Positions 36,610 through 45,782 of a DNA stretch of 52,449 nt are shown here, piece by piece (within the stretch, counting starts at the first letter, position 1; every line of letters starts with the position of its first letter). Source of the stretch: Terriglobia bacterium (GTDB lineage Bacteria > Acidobacteriota > Terriglobia > Bryobacterales > Bryobacteraceae); NCBI GenBank assembly GCA_025358575.1, contig JANYJA010000103.1, positions 1-52,449 on the forward strand, in the 5' to 3' direction. The position numbers and the translations under genes are program-made. Below the pieces are notes generated by a model that was not told where the DNA came from, ran no database searches, and was given only the letters and a program-made list of their open reading frames with translations.

Positions 36610-37967
36610 GTCGGCACGGGGCTGAGCGGGCGGAAACGCGCGCTGAAATGGCGGAGATAAGGCGGCTCCTCGGTAATTTCGAAGCCGCGGATTTGGTCGC
36701 GCTTTTGATTCACTTCCAGGATGGATTCGACGACGTAATCAATGTGACTTTGCGTGTAGACGCGGCGCGGGATGGCGAGACGAAGCAATTCATGACGCGC
36801 CGACTTGCCAAACATAACGGAACCAATTTCGACGGAGCGAATACCGGCGTGGCGGTATAACTCAACGGCGAGCGCCTGGGCTGGAAACCGCTCGCGAGGG
36901 ATGTGCGGCAGCATGCGGGCGCAATCGATATAGATGGCGTGGCCGCCGGGCGGTTCGACAATGGGGACACCGGCGTCGGCGATGTGGCGGCCAAGATAGC
37001 CGGTGGACGCGATGCGGTATTGCAAATAGTCGGGATCGAGAATTTCCTCGAGTCCGACGGCGATTGCTTCCAGATCGCGACCGGCAAGTCCGCCATAGGT
37101 TGGAAAGCCTTCGGTCAAGATGAGCAGGTTGGTCTCGAGCGTGGCGAGCCGGTCGTCATTGGTGCAGAGGAGACCGCCAATGTTGGCGAAGGCATCTTTC
37201 TTGGCGGAGAAGGTGCAGCCATCGGCCAGCGCGAACATTCGTTGGGCGATTTGTTTGGGCGAAAGATGGGCGCATTTGGGATCGCGCAGCCGGATGAACC
37301 AAGCGTTTTCAGCGAAGCGGCACGCGTCTAAATAGAGCGGGATGCCATGCCTCGCGGTGACGGCCTTGACGGCGGCCAAATTATCGAGCGAGACGGGCTG
37401 ACCGCCGCCGGAGTTGTTGGTCACGGTCACCATGACCAACGGGATATTCGTTGCGCCTTCACGCTGAATCAGTTCTTCGAGCGCGGCAACGTCCATGTTG
37501 CCTTTGAAATCGAGATAGAGCTGGGTATCGGCGGCTTCGGGCAGCGGGAGGTCCACGGCGCGAGCACCCATAAACTCGATGTTCGCGCGGGTGGTGTCAA
37601 AGTGAGTGTTGTTTGGGACGACGTGTCCGGGACGGCACAGCACGGTGAAGAGGATGTGCTCGGCGGCGCGGCCCTGATGGGTCGGGATGACATGGCGGAA
37701 GCCGGTGAGATCCTGAACGACACGCTGCAAACGGAAGAAGCTTTCGCCGCCGGCGTAGGATTCGTCGCCGCGCATCATCGCGGCCCACTGTTCAGTGGAC
37801 ATGGCCGACGTGCCGGAATCGGTGAGCAGATCGATCAGGATGTCGCGCGCCGGAATTAGGAAGAGATTGAAACCAGCGTCATGCAGGATTCGTTCACGCT
37901 CCTCGCGCGAGGTGTGACGCAGAGGTTCCACGCTCTTGATTCGGAACGGCTCAATGATCGTCTGCAC
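36606..37967 (-). CDS. tnaA: Tryptophanase (L-tryptophan indole-lyase)
   Basis: A 453-residue PLP-dependent beta-eliminating lyase. PTHQGRAAEHIL (PLP-phosphate site), VTNNSGGGQPVS, YLDACRFAENA and TFSAKKDAFANIGG with the Schiff-base Lys257 define the tryptophanase/tyrosine phenol-lyase family. Three features favour tryptophanase: VEIG at 379-382, where phenol-lyase has MERG with its phenol-binding Arg; YTQSHID; and His440 in YLRHFSARF, where phenol-lyase has Phe. GTG at 37967 is the start. It heads an overlapping run with modB-modC-fmdE-thiE. A 51-codon peptide ORF lies 77 nt upstream; it is not a TnaC-like leader (no Trp). Confidence 0.87.
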   Translation of the reverse strand: MQTIIEPFRIKSVEPLRHTSREERERILHDAGFNLFLIPARDILIDLLTDSGTSAMSTEQWAAMMRGDESYAGGESFFRLQRVVQDLTGFRHVIPTHQGRAAEHILFTVLCRPGHVVPNNTHFDTTRANIEFMGARAVDLPLPEAADTQLYLDFKGNMDVAALEELIQREGATNIPLVMVTVTNNSGGGQPVSLDNLAAVKAVTARHGIPLYLDACRFAENAWFIRLRDPKCAHLSPKQIAQRMFALADGCTFSAKKDAFANIGGLLCTNDDRLATLETNLLILTEGFPTYGGLAGRDLEAIAVGLEEILDPDYLQYRIASTGYLGRHIADAGVPIVEPPGGHAIYIDCARMLPHIPRERFPAQALAVELYRHAGIRSVEIGSVMFGKSARHELLRLAIPRRVYTQSHIDYVVESILEVNQKRDQIRGFEITEEPPYLRHFSARFRPLSPVPT

Positions 37968-38044
37968 AGACTCTGATTATGGAGGGCAGAGCAACCCGCG
38001 GCAACAAGGAGACCGGCGCACCGCCAATCTCCGCGGCGGCTGCT

Positions 38045-38200
38045 TTACTTGTGCGAACGATGGCTGCCGCTTCGGTGACTGCCACTCCGATGGTTGCCGC
38101 TGGCGCGGTGTCCGGAACTGGCGCGGCCCCTCGCCACGGCGCTGGTAACTGTTCCGAGGAGCATGGCAGCCCCCAGGAGACAAACTGTAAGCATCTTCAT
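38045..38200 (-). CDS. Small secreted Ser/Gly/His/Arg repeat peptide
   Basis: A 51-codon frame in the roughly 300-nt space between tnaA and the divergent chlorite-dismutase-like gene. It encodes a convincing Sec signal peptide (MKMLTVCLLGAAMLLGTVTS then AVA) followed by a 28-residue basic tail built of S-G-N/S-H-R units (SGHRASGNHRSGSHRSG and on to SHK). It is on the same strand as tnaA, ends 77 nt before it and may be cotranscribed. The Shine-Dalgarno is weak. The clean signal-peptide/repeat architecture is the main evidence. Function unknown; metal binding through the histidines is a guess. Confidence 0.5.
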   Translation of the reverse strand: MKMLTVCLLGAAMLLGTVTSAVARGRASSGHRASGNHRSGSHRSGSHRSHK

Positions 38201-38268
38201 GCGAGGTAAGTGCGTCGCGGTCGGGATTTGTCGCAGCCTAATCGGCAGCCTGTGTTAATTGTGGAGTT

Positions 38269-38973
38269 ATGGAAGAACTCGACCTTCGAGAAAAAGGCGG
38301 AGTGCGCGACGGGGAACGGCAAACGTCGGACCAGCGCCTGTTCATGCATCTGCTGGCGTTCGGCGATTGCAGCCAGACAGATCCGGTGAAGGAAGCGCTG
38401 GATTACGCTGGGATCGACGGTGTTCTCTATGAGGATGCAAATGACCCCCTGGGTATCGCACTGCTGACCTGGTCCGATAATCCGGAGTTTTTTCTTACCA
38501 AAGTCCGGGGCATTCTGCACCAACCGCCGTTTACCTCGCTCACGCCCAAGCTCGAATACTCGATGATGGGCCGTACTTATGCGATCGGCCACGAACCCGA
38601 TCTTAAAGACTGGTTGATGGACAAACCGCGCCGGAGTGTCACCAGTCCCGAATGGCCTTGGGCGATCTGGTATCCGCTACGACGGAAGGGCGAGTTCGCG
38701 AACATTCCGCCTGAGGAGCAGGGTCCAATTCTGAGCGAGCACGGAAAAATCGGTCACGCGTTTGGGACGGCGGGTTACGCACAGGATGTCCGCCTGGCGT
38801 GCTTCGGCCTCGATAAAAATGACAATGATTTTGTGATTGGATTGATTGGCAAGGAGCTATATCCGCTTTCGGCATGCATTCAGGCAATGCGGAAAACCAA
38901 GCAAACCTCGCGCTATATACAGGAGATGGGGCCGTTCTTCGTGGGCCGGGCGGTGTGGCAGAAGACGAAGTGA
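38269..38973 (+). CDS. Chlorite dismutase/HemQ-family protein
   Basis: A 234-residue protein whose C-terminal half follows the chlorite dismutase/HemQ pattern: EHGKIGHAFGTAG (candidate haem-ligand His segment), DVRLACFGLDKNDNDFVIGLIGKELYPLSACIQAMRKTKQTSRYIQEMGPFFVGRAVW. HemQ (coproheme decarboxylase) ends similarly with emR..e.s.ryae.GPFFvG. The N-terminal domain is divergent (FMHLLAFGDCSQTDPVKEALDYAG). It could be a HemQ-like haem enzyme or a family member without haem; no haem-synthesis gene is adjacent. Confidence 0.7.
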   Translation: MEELDLREKGGVRDGERQTSDQRLFMHLLAFGDCSQTDPVKEALDYAGIDGVLYEDANDPLGIALLTWSDNPEFFLTKVRGILHQPPFTSLTPKLEYSMMGRTYAIGHEPDLKDWLMDKPRRSVTSPEWPWAIWYPLRRKGEFANIPPEEQGPILSEHGKIGHAFGTAGYAQDVRLACFGLDKNDNDFVIGLIGKELYPLSACIQAMRKTKQTSRYIQEMGPFFVGRAVWQKTK

Positions 38974-39020
38974 GAGCGGTTCTCTCTTCAAATGCCCGGA
39001 GTTACAATAAAAGTAACCCT

Positions 39021-39326
39021 ATGAAGACCGCAATATTCCTGCTTGCCGCATCCTCGCTGTGTGTGGCGGCCGATAAGACCTTCACCGGCACCATAACCGA
39101 TTCCATGTGCGGTGCCGATCACAAAATGATGGGAGTCACCCCGGATTCCAAGTGCGTTCTCGATTGCGTAAAAGCCGGGTCCAAGTACGCCCTTCTCGAA
39201 GGCACGAATGTTTATGAGCTTTCCGACCAGACGCTGCCCGGGAAATTTGCTGGCAAGAAAGTGAAAGTTACAGGAGATCTCAAGGACAAAACCATCCAGG
39301 TGAAGTCCATCGTTGCCGCAAAGTAA
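39021..39326 (+). CDS. Small exported Cys-containing protein (DUF5818-like)
   Basis: A 101-residue secreted protein with signal peptide MKTAIFLLAASSLCVAA and a short OB-like domain: FTGTITDSMCGADHKMM, SKCVLDCVKAGSKYALLEG, NVYELSDQTLPGKFAGKKVKVTGDLKDKTIQVKSI. The three mature cysteines (SMCG, KCVLDC) are conserved in this acidobacterial family; function unknown. The start is set by the signal peptide; the frame is open further upstream, into the previous gene. It ends 18 nt before gcvT and may share its transcript. Confidence 0.8.
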   Translation: MKTAIFLLAASSLCVAADKTFTGTITDSMCGADHKMMGVTPDSKCVLDCVKAGSKYALLEGTNVYELSDQTLPGKFAGKKVKVTGDLKDKTIQVKSIVAAK

Positions 39327-39344
39327 AATCTCCATTGCGGCAAA

Positions 39345-40445
39345 ATGGATACCTCGATTCTGAGACGCACTCCGTTGAACGATGTGCATCGGGCGCTCGG
39401 TGCGCGCATGGTCGATTTTGGCGGCTGGGATATGCCTGTTCAGTATTCCGGCGTGGTCGATGAGCATCATGCCGTCCGCAAATCGGTCGGACTGTTCGAC
39501 GTCAGCCACATGGGTGAGATCGAAATCGTTGGGCCGGAAGCCGGGGCGCTGGTCGATCGCATCACAACCAACTGGGCTGCGAAATTAAAAATTGGCCAGG
39601 CGCATTATTCAGGCCTTCTCTACGAACATGGCGGTTTCGTCGACGATATCCTGGTCCACAAGGTTGCCGACGACTTTTTTTTCATCTGCGTGAACGCGTC
39701 AAATCAGGATAAGGATTACGCGCACATGCGCGCCTTCAACCGTTTCGACGCAAAAGTGAATTTTGTTAGCGACGCCTACGCGCAGTTGGCCATTCAGGGC
39801 CCCAATGGCCTGGCGACGCTGCAGAAACTCACGCCGGTGGAACTCAGCGCCATCAAATATTATTGGTTCACCGAAGGCTCAGTATGCGGCACTAAGGCTC
39901 GCATCGCTCGTACTGGTTATACGGGTGAAGGCGGTTTCGAAATATACATCCCCCCCGCGGACGCGGCCTGGATATGGAGCGAAATTTTGGAAGCGGGACG
40001 CGAATTTGGCATAAAGCCGTGCGGGCTGGGCGCGCGCAACACGCTTCGGCTCGAATCGAAGATGGCGCTCTACGGCCATGAGATTCACGCGTCGATCACG
40101 CCGCTTGAGGCCGATCTAAATTGGATCGTGAAGTTCGACAAGGGCGATTTCGTCGGAAGCACCGCGCTCCGCCAGCAGAAAGAGACCGGCATCAAGCGCA
40201 AGCTGGTCGGCTTCGAAATGCTTGGCCGGGGAATTGGGCGCGATGGTTACGAAGTCCAAATTGAGGGGACGCCCGCCGGGTGGGTGACCAGCGGTTCGCC
40301 ATCGCCCACACTCAATAAAAACATCGGGCTGTGTTATCTTCCGGTGGAGAAAGCGGTGGCCGGACAGCCGATTCAGGTCATGGTGCGGAACCAGCCGGTC
40401 GACGCAAAGGTCGTCGATACTCCTTTTTATAAGAGGCCGAAATGA
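39345..40445 (+). CDS. gcvT: Glycine cleavage system T protein (aminomethyltransferase)
   Basis: A 366-residue folate-dependent aminomethyltransferase releasing ammonia from aminomethyl-lipoyl-GcvH and forming methylene-THF. Motifs: RTPLNDVHRALGARMVDFGGWDMPVQY, GLFDVSHMGEIEIVGP, ARTGYTGEGGFEIYIP (folate site), GLGARNTLRLESKMALYGHEI and the C-terminal GWVTSGSPSPTLNKNIGLCY. Full family length. No glycine riboswitch can fit in the 18-nt upstream gap. It overlaps gcvH by 4 nt. Confidence 0.96.
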   Translation: MDTSILRRTPLNDVHRALGARMVDFGGWDMPVQYSGVVDEHHAVRKSVGLFDVSHMGEIEIVGPEAGALVDRITTNWAAKLKIGQAHYSGLLYEHGGFVDDILVHKVADDFFFICVNASNQDKDYAHMRAFNRFDAKVNFVSDAYAQLAIQGPNGLATLQKLTPVELSAIKYYWFTEGSVCGTKARIARTGYTGEGGFEIYIPPADAAWIWSEILEAGREFGIKPCGLGARNTLRLESKMALYGHEIHASITPLEADLNWIVKFDKGDFVGSTALRQQKETGIKRKLVGFEMLGRGIGRDGYEVQIEGTPAGWVTSGSPSPTLNKNIGLCYLPVEKAVAGQPIQVMVRNQPVDAKVVDTPFYKRPK

Positions 40446-40831
40446 GCACGTATCCGGAGAACTTTCGATACACCAAAGAACACGAGTGGGCGCATTTGGA
40501 AGGCGGGGTCGCGACCATAGGCATCACCGATCACGCGCAGGCGGAGCTTGGCGATATTGTTTACGTGGACCTGCCCAAAGTGGGCACGAAGCTGGAAAAA
40601 GGCCACTCTATCGGTTCCGTGGAATCGGTGAAAGCCGTTTCCGATATCTACTCGCCGTTGACGGGCGAGGTGATTGAGGTGAACGAAGGGCTCGCCTCTA
40701 CGCCAGAGCAACTCAATCACGATCCGCACGGCGCGGCGTGGCTGGTAAAGCTCCGAGTGACGGGCGACGACGAAATAAAGAAGCTGATGTCGGCTTCAGA
40801 ATATCAAGAATATGTGGGAGCTGAAGGTTAG
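40442..40831 (+). CDS. gcvH: Glycine cleavage system H protein
   Basis: A 129-residue lipoyl carrier that shuttles the aminomethyl group between P, T and L proteins. The hammerhead fold is seen as FRYTKEHEWAHLEGGVATIGITDHAQAELGDIVYVDLP, with the lipoylated Lys64 in GSVESVKAVSDIYSP, and ends LMSASEYQEYV. It is coupled to gcvT (ATGA) and directly followed by gcvPA with no spacer (TAG then TTG). Confidence 0.97.
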   Translation: MSTYPENFRYTKEHEWAHLEGGVATIGITDHAQAELGDIVYVDLPKVGTKLEKGHSIGSVESVKAVSDIYSPLTGEVIEVNEGLASTPEQLNHDPHGAAWLVKLRVTGDDEIKKLMSASEYQEYVGAEG

Positions 40832-42151
40832 TTGCGATATCTTCCTAAGTCGGATTCAGAGCGCCAACGGATGCTGGCTGCCTGTGGCGTGGAGTCGCTG
40901 GAAGATCTTTTCGCACACCTGCCAAAGGAAGCTCAACTCGGGCGGCCGCTCAATATGGCTCCCGGTATCTCCGAATACGAGATTATCGACTTCTTCAAAG
41001 CGCGTTCCAACGATAACGCAACGGGATACACATCTTTTCTGGGCGCGGGAGTGTATCAGCACTATCGTCCCGTGCTTATCGACACGATTGTTTCTCGCGG
41101 CGAATTTTTGACGTCGTACACGCCATACCAAGCTGAAATTTCTCAGGGCACGCTTACGGCGATCTTCGAATTCCAGACTATGATTTGCCAGCTTACCGGC
41201 ATGGATGTCGCCAACGCGTCGATGTATGACGGTTCGACCGCGGTGCCGGAAGCCGCCATGATGGCAGTGCGCATCACCGGAAAAAGTAAAGTACTGGTTT
41301 CGCGAGTGGTTCATCCTGAATATCGCGAAGTGCTGCGGACCTATGCCAAGCACCAGGGAATCCCAGTAGAAGAATTCGGGTACGACGCGGAATCGGGCCA
41401 ACTCGATCTGGAAGATCTGGAGAGAAGACTCGATGGCGAAACCGCTGCCGTGATCGTGCAATCCCCTAATTTTTTCGGCATCGTAGAAAATGTGAAAGCA
41501 GCCGCCGATCTGGCGCACAAACGCGGCGCGCTGCTGATCTTCGTGTTCACGGAAGCAGTTTCACTCGGGATTCTGGAACCACCGCATGAAGCGGATATCG
41601 TGGCGGGCGAACTGCAGTCATTCGCAATTTCGCCGAGCTACGGCGGGCCCTACGCCGGCATCATCGCAGCGAAAGAAAAGTACATTCGTCAGCTGCCTGG
41701 CCGCCTTGTGGGCGAGACTCTTGACGCGCGCGGCAATCGCGCTTTTTGCCTTACGCTCTCCACGCGCGAGCAGCACATCCGTCGCGAGAAGGCGACGTCC
41801 AACATCTGCACTAACCAAGCGCTGATCGCTCTGATGGCCACCGTGTTCATGACCATTTACGGGAAGGCCGGATTGCGCGAGCTCGCCGAGCAGAACCTCG
41901 CGAAGGCGCATTACCTCAGTTCGAAAATCAAGCCGCGCTTTTCGGGTCCGTTCTTCAACGAATTCGTCGCCGCAACCAACGGGAGCGCCCCCGAGCCGCT
42001 TAACCAGAAGCTTCTCGAAAACAAAATTATCGGCGGCCTTCCGCTCCGTAAGTTCTATCCCGAACTTGGCAACGCCGTTCTGCTGTGCGCCACCGAAATG
42101 ACCGCGCGCGCCCACATGGATACGCTGGCGGAGGCAGTTTCCATCCAATGA
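40832..42151 (+). CDS. gcvPA: Glycine dehydrogenase (decarboxylating) subunit 1
   Basis: A 439-residue alpha subunit of split P protein, the PLP enzyme that decarboxylates glycine. It begins [21 protein letters not shown] and shows [85 protein letters not shown] and [21 protein letters not shown], all typical of GcvPA. TTG at 40832 immediately after the gcvH stop is the start. Its stop overlaps the gcvPB start by 4 nt. Confidence 0.95.
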   Translation: MRYLPKSDSERQRMLAACGVESLEDLFAHLPKEAQLGRPLNMAPGISEYEIIDFFKARSNDNATGYTSFLGAGVYQHYRPVLIDTIVSRGEFLTSYTPYQAEISQGTLTAIFEFQTMICQLTGMDVANASMYDGSTAVPEAAMMAVRITGKSKVLVSRVVHPEYREVLRTYAKHQGIPVEEFGYDAESGQLDLEDLERRLDGETAAVIVQSPNFFGIVENVKAAADLAHKRGALLIFVFTEAVSLGILEPPHEADIVAGELQSFAISPSYGGPYAGIIAAKEKYIRQLPGRLVGETLDARGNRAFCLTLSTREQHIRREKATSNICTNQALIALMATVFMTIYGKAGLRELAEQNLAKAHYLSSKIKPRFSGPFFNEFVAATNGSAPEPLNQKLLENKIIGGLPLRKFYPELGNAVLLCATEMTARAHMDTLAEAVSIQ

Positions 42152-43650
42152 TCCGAAAAGTTCGCCAGCACATTTCGCAAAACGAAGCACTCATTTTCGA
42201 AGAGAGTTCTCCCGGCAAGAGCGGCTACCAGCTTCCGCCGCTAGATGTGCCGGCTATCGACCCAGCCGCTGCCTTGGGTAAGCAAAACGTGCGCGATGAA
42301 ATTGAGGGTTTCCCGGAGATCAGCGAAGTCGAAACGATCCGCCATTTTACGCGCCTCTCCACTTGGAATTACGCGATCGACCTCGGTCTTTATCCGCTCG
42401 GATCGTGCACCATGAAGTACAACCCGCGGGTGAATGAGTTTGTGGCGCGTCTCGATGGTCTCGCTTGGGCGCATCCGTATCAGCCGGAGTCTCTTTCGCA
42501 GGGTGCGCTCCAGGTAATTTCGGACCTCGAAGCCGCCATGCTCGAAATCACGGGGATGGATGCCGTGACGCTTCAACCCGCCGCTGGCGCGCATGGCGAG
42601 TTCACCGGAATTCTGCTGGTGCGCGCGCTGCTAGAATCTCGCGGCAATCCGCGCAAACGCATTCTCGTTCCCGATTCCGCCCACGGCACGAACCCGGCGA
42701 CCGCAGCCATGGCGGGGTATACGGTCCAAAATATCAAGTCCAACGAGCAAGGACTGATGGACGTGGAGGCGCTCGCGCGATTTGTCGATGAAGACGTGGC
42801 CGCGCTGATGGTCACCAACCCGAATACGCTCGGTGTTTTTGAAGAAAATATCGTCCAATGCGCGAAGATTCTGCACGACAAAGGCGCGATGGTTTACATG
42901 GACGGCGCCAACATGAATGCGCTGGTGGGACTGGCGCGTCCGGGCGATTTTGGCGTGGATGTGATGCACATCAACCTGCATAAGACTTTCTCCACCCCGC
43001 ATGGAGGCGGCGGTCCGGGCGGGGGTCCGGTCGCGGTAAAGAGCTGGCTAGAGCCGTTTCTGCCCATCCCGCGTCTGGCCCGCAAGAACGACCAATGGCA
43101 CCTCGACTACGATCGCCCGCAGAGCATTGGCCGCGTGCGCGCGTTTTACGGAAATTTCGGCGTCCTGGTCCGCGCGCTGGCTTACATCCTGGCGCATGGC
43201 TGCGACGGACTCCGCAACGCCACGCTCGACGCTCTGCTGAACGCCAACTACATCCGCCACAAGCTCGCGCCGTATTTCGATCTCCCCTACACCAGCCCCA
43301 ACATGCACGAAGTGGTCTTCAGCGATGAACGCCAAGCCAAGCGCGGCGTGAAGACCGGCGACATTGCCAAGCGCCTGATCGACTACGGCTTCCATCCGTA
43401 CACCGTAAGTTTCCCCACGATCGTGCACGGCGCGCTGATGATCGAGCCCACTGAAACGGAGAGCTTGCGCGAGATCGATCTCTTCATCGACTCCATGATC
43501 TCCATTGCGAAGGAAATCGAAACCGACCCAAAAATGGTTTTGGGCGCGCCGTATGACACGCGCACCAACAAAGTCGACGAGGTCGGGGCGGCACGCCGTC
43601 CCGTGGTTCGATGGAAACCCGAACGCCCCGCCAGCAAAGCGGCGGATTGA
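42148..43650 (+). CDS. gcvPB: Glycine dehydrogenase (decarboxylating) subunit 2
   Basis: A 500-residue beta subunit of P protein carrying the PLP. Motifs: [62 protein letters not shown] and the Schiff-base Lys279 in [23 protein letters not shown]. The ATG at 42148 (ATGA overlap with gcvPA) fits the family N-terminus [16 protein letters not shown]. The frame ends with a short Ala/Arg/Lys tail overlapping the next gene. The L protein (lpd) is not in the window. Confidence 0.96.
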   Translation: MIRKVRQHISQNEALIFEESSPGKSGYQLPPLDVPAIDPAAALGKQNVRDEIEGFPEISEVETIRHFTRLSTWNYAIDLGLYPLGSCTMKYNPRVNEFVARLDGLAWAHPYQPESLSQGALQVISDLEAAMLEITGMDAVTLQPAAGAHGEFTGILLVRALLESRGNPRKRILVPDSAHGTNPATAAMAGYTVQNIKSNEQGLMDVEALARFVDEDVAALMVTNPNTLGVFEENIVQCAKILHDKGAMVYMDGANMNALVGLARPGDFGVDVMHINLHKTFSTPHGGGGPGGGPVAVKSWLEPFLPIPRLARKNDQWHLDYDRPQSIGRVRAFYGNFGVLVRALAYILAHGCDGLRNATLDALLNANYIRHKLAPYFDLPYTSPNMHEVVFSDERQAKRGVKTGDIAKRLIDYGFHPYTVSFPTIVHGALMIEPTETESLREIDLFIDSMISIAKEIETDPKMVLGAPYDTRTNKVDEVGAARRPVVRWKPERPASKAAD

Positions 43651-45428
43651 ACGGCACGGCCAAACCGGTTTTGTGGATCGTCGCAGTGATCTTTTTGCTG
43701 CGCGTCCCTTTCCTTAACCAAGCCATTCAAGGCGACGACGTTTACTACATCGCCGCGGCGCAGCACGCGCAAATCGAACCGCTGCATCCCAACCACATTC
43801 ACTACGTCTTCGAAGGTCGCGAAGTCGATTTCCGCGGCTTCCCGCATCCGCCGCTTAACGCTTGGATACTCGCCGGACTGACCGCTCTCTTCGGCGACGT
43901 TCACGAAATTCCGTTTCACTTCGCCTACATGGCGTTCTCGTTGATCGCGGCTTTGTCGATGTACTCGCTAGCGCTGAGATTCTCGCCCCACCCGATATGG
44001 TCGACGCTTCTATTCATCGCCGCGCCTGCATTCGTGGTCAACGGAAACTCGCTTGAATCCGATATTCCGTTTCTTGCTTTCTGGATGGCGGGCATCGCGC
44101 TGTTCGTCGCTCGGCGCTATGCGTGGGCAGCAGTGTGCCTCACACTCGCTGCCATGGGGGCCGTGCAAGCGGTGGCGGCAATACCCGTTCTCGCGCTGTA
44201 TACCTGGTTGAATGAACGTCGCAATCGCGCCGCGTGGGCGACGGCGTTAACTCCTATCGCTGGCATTATTGGATGGCAGGTCTTCGAATTCATATCCAGC
44301 GGCCAATTTCCGGCTGCCGTAGCCGCGGGGTATCAGCAAAGTTATGGCTACCAGCGCTGGGCGCTCAAGGTTCGCAACGCCGGTGCGCTTGCGGTGCACG
44401 CCTGCTTCCTGGTCTGCCCCCTCTTGCTGCCAGTCGCCTGGCGGACTTCGCGCAGACGCCGCGATCCCGACACGCTATTCCTGGCAGGGTGGATCGCTCT
44501 GTTTTTCGCCAGCGCCCTGGTCTTCTTCTATGCGGGTTCGGCGCGGTATCTGCTTCCCATGGTTGCCCCCGTTGCGTTGCTTGTTTCGCGCATCCGGACT
44601 CCATGGCTCGCGGCCGGGTTCGCCATCCAAATCGCCCTTTCGCTGGGGCTCGCCATCGTCAGCTATCAGCACTGGGGCGCTTATCGCGACTTCGCCGCGC
44701 AGCTTCCCAACGCCGAACACCGACGCGTTTGGGTGAACGCCGAATGGGGGCTGCGCTACTACCTGGAATCAAGAGGGGCGCTTCCGCTCCACCGCGATCA
44801 ATTCGTGCCCACCGGCGATCTGGTCGTCGAAAGCGAACTGGCCTATCCTGTTCCGTACCAGCGCCAGTTGCGCGCCCTGATCCCAGTTATGGATCACACC
44901 ATCGCTCCGCGAATCCCGCTGCGTATCATCGGCCTCGACTCGCATTCCGGATATTCCACCGTCGACAAAGGCTTGCTGCCATTCGGAATTTCGCGCGGGC
45001 CTATCGACCGCGTTCATGCCGCGATTTTGGAAGATCGTCAACCGTCACTTTCCTACCTGCCCATGAACGCCCCCCAGGCAGCCGAACAGATTCTGTACGG
45101 TATCTACGCGCTCGAAAGCGATCGCTGGCGATGGATGTCGGACAAAGCCGCTATTGTCCTGAAATCGCCGCCAAGTGCATGGCCCGTCCATGTTGCACTA
45201 TACATCCCCGACCCAGACCCCGCCCGCAAGGTTTCCATCTTCATCGATGGCAGACTCGTGCTCACGAAAACTTTTCCAGCACCCGGCAGTTACTCGATAG
45301 ATACCGAGCCGATCACTCTGACCCGCCCCGCCGCCCTTCTGCAGATTGCCGTCGACCGCACTTGGTCCGTGCCCGGCGACAACCGAAAATTAGGGATCAT
45401 CCTGACCGAAGCCGGATTTCGGAAGTAG
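43611..45428 (+). CDS. Membrane glycosyltransferase of the GT-C/ArnT type
   Basis: A 605-residue polytopic protein. It starts with a membrane helix, VLWIVAVIFLLRVPFL, then the first-loop acidic motif QAIQGDDVYYIAAAQH that in PMT/ArnT-type enzymes binds the lipid-phosphate sugar donor. About ten helices follow (AFSLIAALSMYSLAL, AIPVLALYTWL, VFFYAGSARYLLPMVAPVALLVS and others) and a soluble C-terminal periplasmic domain of about 200 residues with a beta-rich end. Donor and acceptor are unknown. ATG at 43611 lies 40 nt inside gcvPB; TTG at 43647 (TTGA overlap) is an alternative start 12 codons later. The link with the gcv operon is translational only, as far as can be seen. Confidence 0.8.
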   Translation: METRTPRQQSGGLNGTAKPVLWIVAVIFLLRVPFLNQAIQGDDVYYIAAAQHAQIEPLHPNHIHYVFEGREVDFRGFPHPPLNAWILAGLTALFGDVHEIPFHFAYMAFSLIAALSMYSLALRFSPHPIWSTLLFIAAPAFVVNGNSLESDIPFLAFWMAGIALFVARRYAWAAVCLTLAAMGAVQAVAAIPVLALYTWLNERRNRAAWATALTPIAGIIGWQVFEFISSGQFPAAVAAGYQQSYGYQRWALKVRNAGALAVHACFLVCPLLLPVAWRTSRRRRDPDTLFLAGWIALFFASALVFFYAGSARYLLPMVAPVALLVSRIRTPWLAAGFAIQIALSLGLAIVSYQHWGAYRDFAAQLPNAEHRRVWVNAEWGLRYYLESRGALPLHRDQFVPTGDLVVESELAYPVPYQRQLRALIPVMDHTIAPRIPLRIIGLDSHSGYSTVDKGLLPFGISRGPIDRVHAAILEDRQPSLSYLPMNAPQAAEQILYGIYALESDRWRWMSDKAAIVLKSPPSAWPVHVALYIPDPDPARKVSIFIDGRLVLTKTFPAPGSYSIDTEPITLTRPAALLQIAVDRTWSVPGDNRKLGIILTEAGFRK

Positions 45429-45455
45429 TATCCTGAAGTTTACGAGGATGACCAA

Positions 45456-45782
45456 ATGGGCTGCGGCAGTGGTGGGATGAATCTTTCGACGATAGCTCCA
45501 GCTAACGGGCACAAAGTGTTCTGTGTGAAGTTCCAGAAGGAGATGCCCGGCCTGGATGAAATTCCGTTTGAAGGACATCCGCTCGGACAGAAGGTTTACG
45601 ACAATGTCTCGAAAGAGGCCTGGAAATTGTGGGTCGAGCACATGAAGATGCTCATGAACGAGTACCGCTTGAACTTGGGCACCGCCGAAGCCCAGGAATT
45701 CCTCATTAAGCAGATGGACGACTATTTCTTCGGCGCGGGGGCAGCTTTGCCGGAAGGCTACGTTCCGCCGCAATCGAAATAA
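45456..45782 (+). CDS. YggX-like Fe(II)-trafficking/oxidative-damage protection protein
   Basis: A 108-residue protein whose core matches YggX: KVFCVKFQKEMPGLDEIPFEGHPLGQKVYDNVSKEAWKLWVEHMKMLMNEYRLNLGTAEAQEFLIKQMDDYFF. YggX protects Fe-S enzymes and moves iron; the Cys in VFC is the conserved one. The N-terminus is about 16 residues longer than usual and Cys/Gly-containing (MGCGSGG); ATG at 45477 would give a form closer to the family. It converges with the ATP-grasp gene, with adjacent stop codons. A supporting role for nearby radical SAM/Fe-S enzymes (three in 5 kb) is a possible link. Confidence 0.8.
   Translation: MGCGSGGMNLSTIAPANGHKVFCVKFQKEMPGLDEIPFEGHPLGQKVYDNVSKEAWKLWVEHMKMLMNEYRLNLGTAEAQEFLIKQMDDYFFGAGAALPEGYVPPQSK

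Noticed and set aside
38045-38200. TnaC-type leader peptide controlling tryptophanase
   Set aside because: The peptide has a signal sequence and no tryptophan, and is twice the length of TnaC, so the Trp-sensing leader mechanism does not fit.
39327-39344. Glycine riboswitch upstream of gcvT
   Set aside because: Only 18 nt separate gcvT from the preceding gene; no aptamer could fit.
44234-45436. 400-codon second-frame open frame within the glycosyltransferase gene
   Set aside because: Arg/Pro/Ser-rich shadow translation with no membrane segments; the other frame encodes a coherent polytopic protein.
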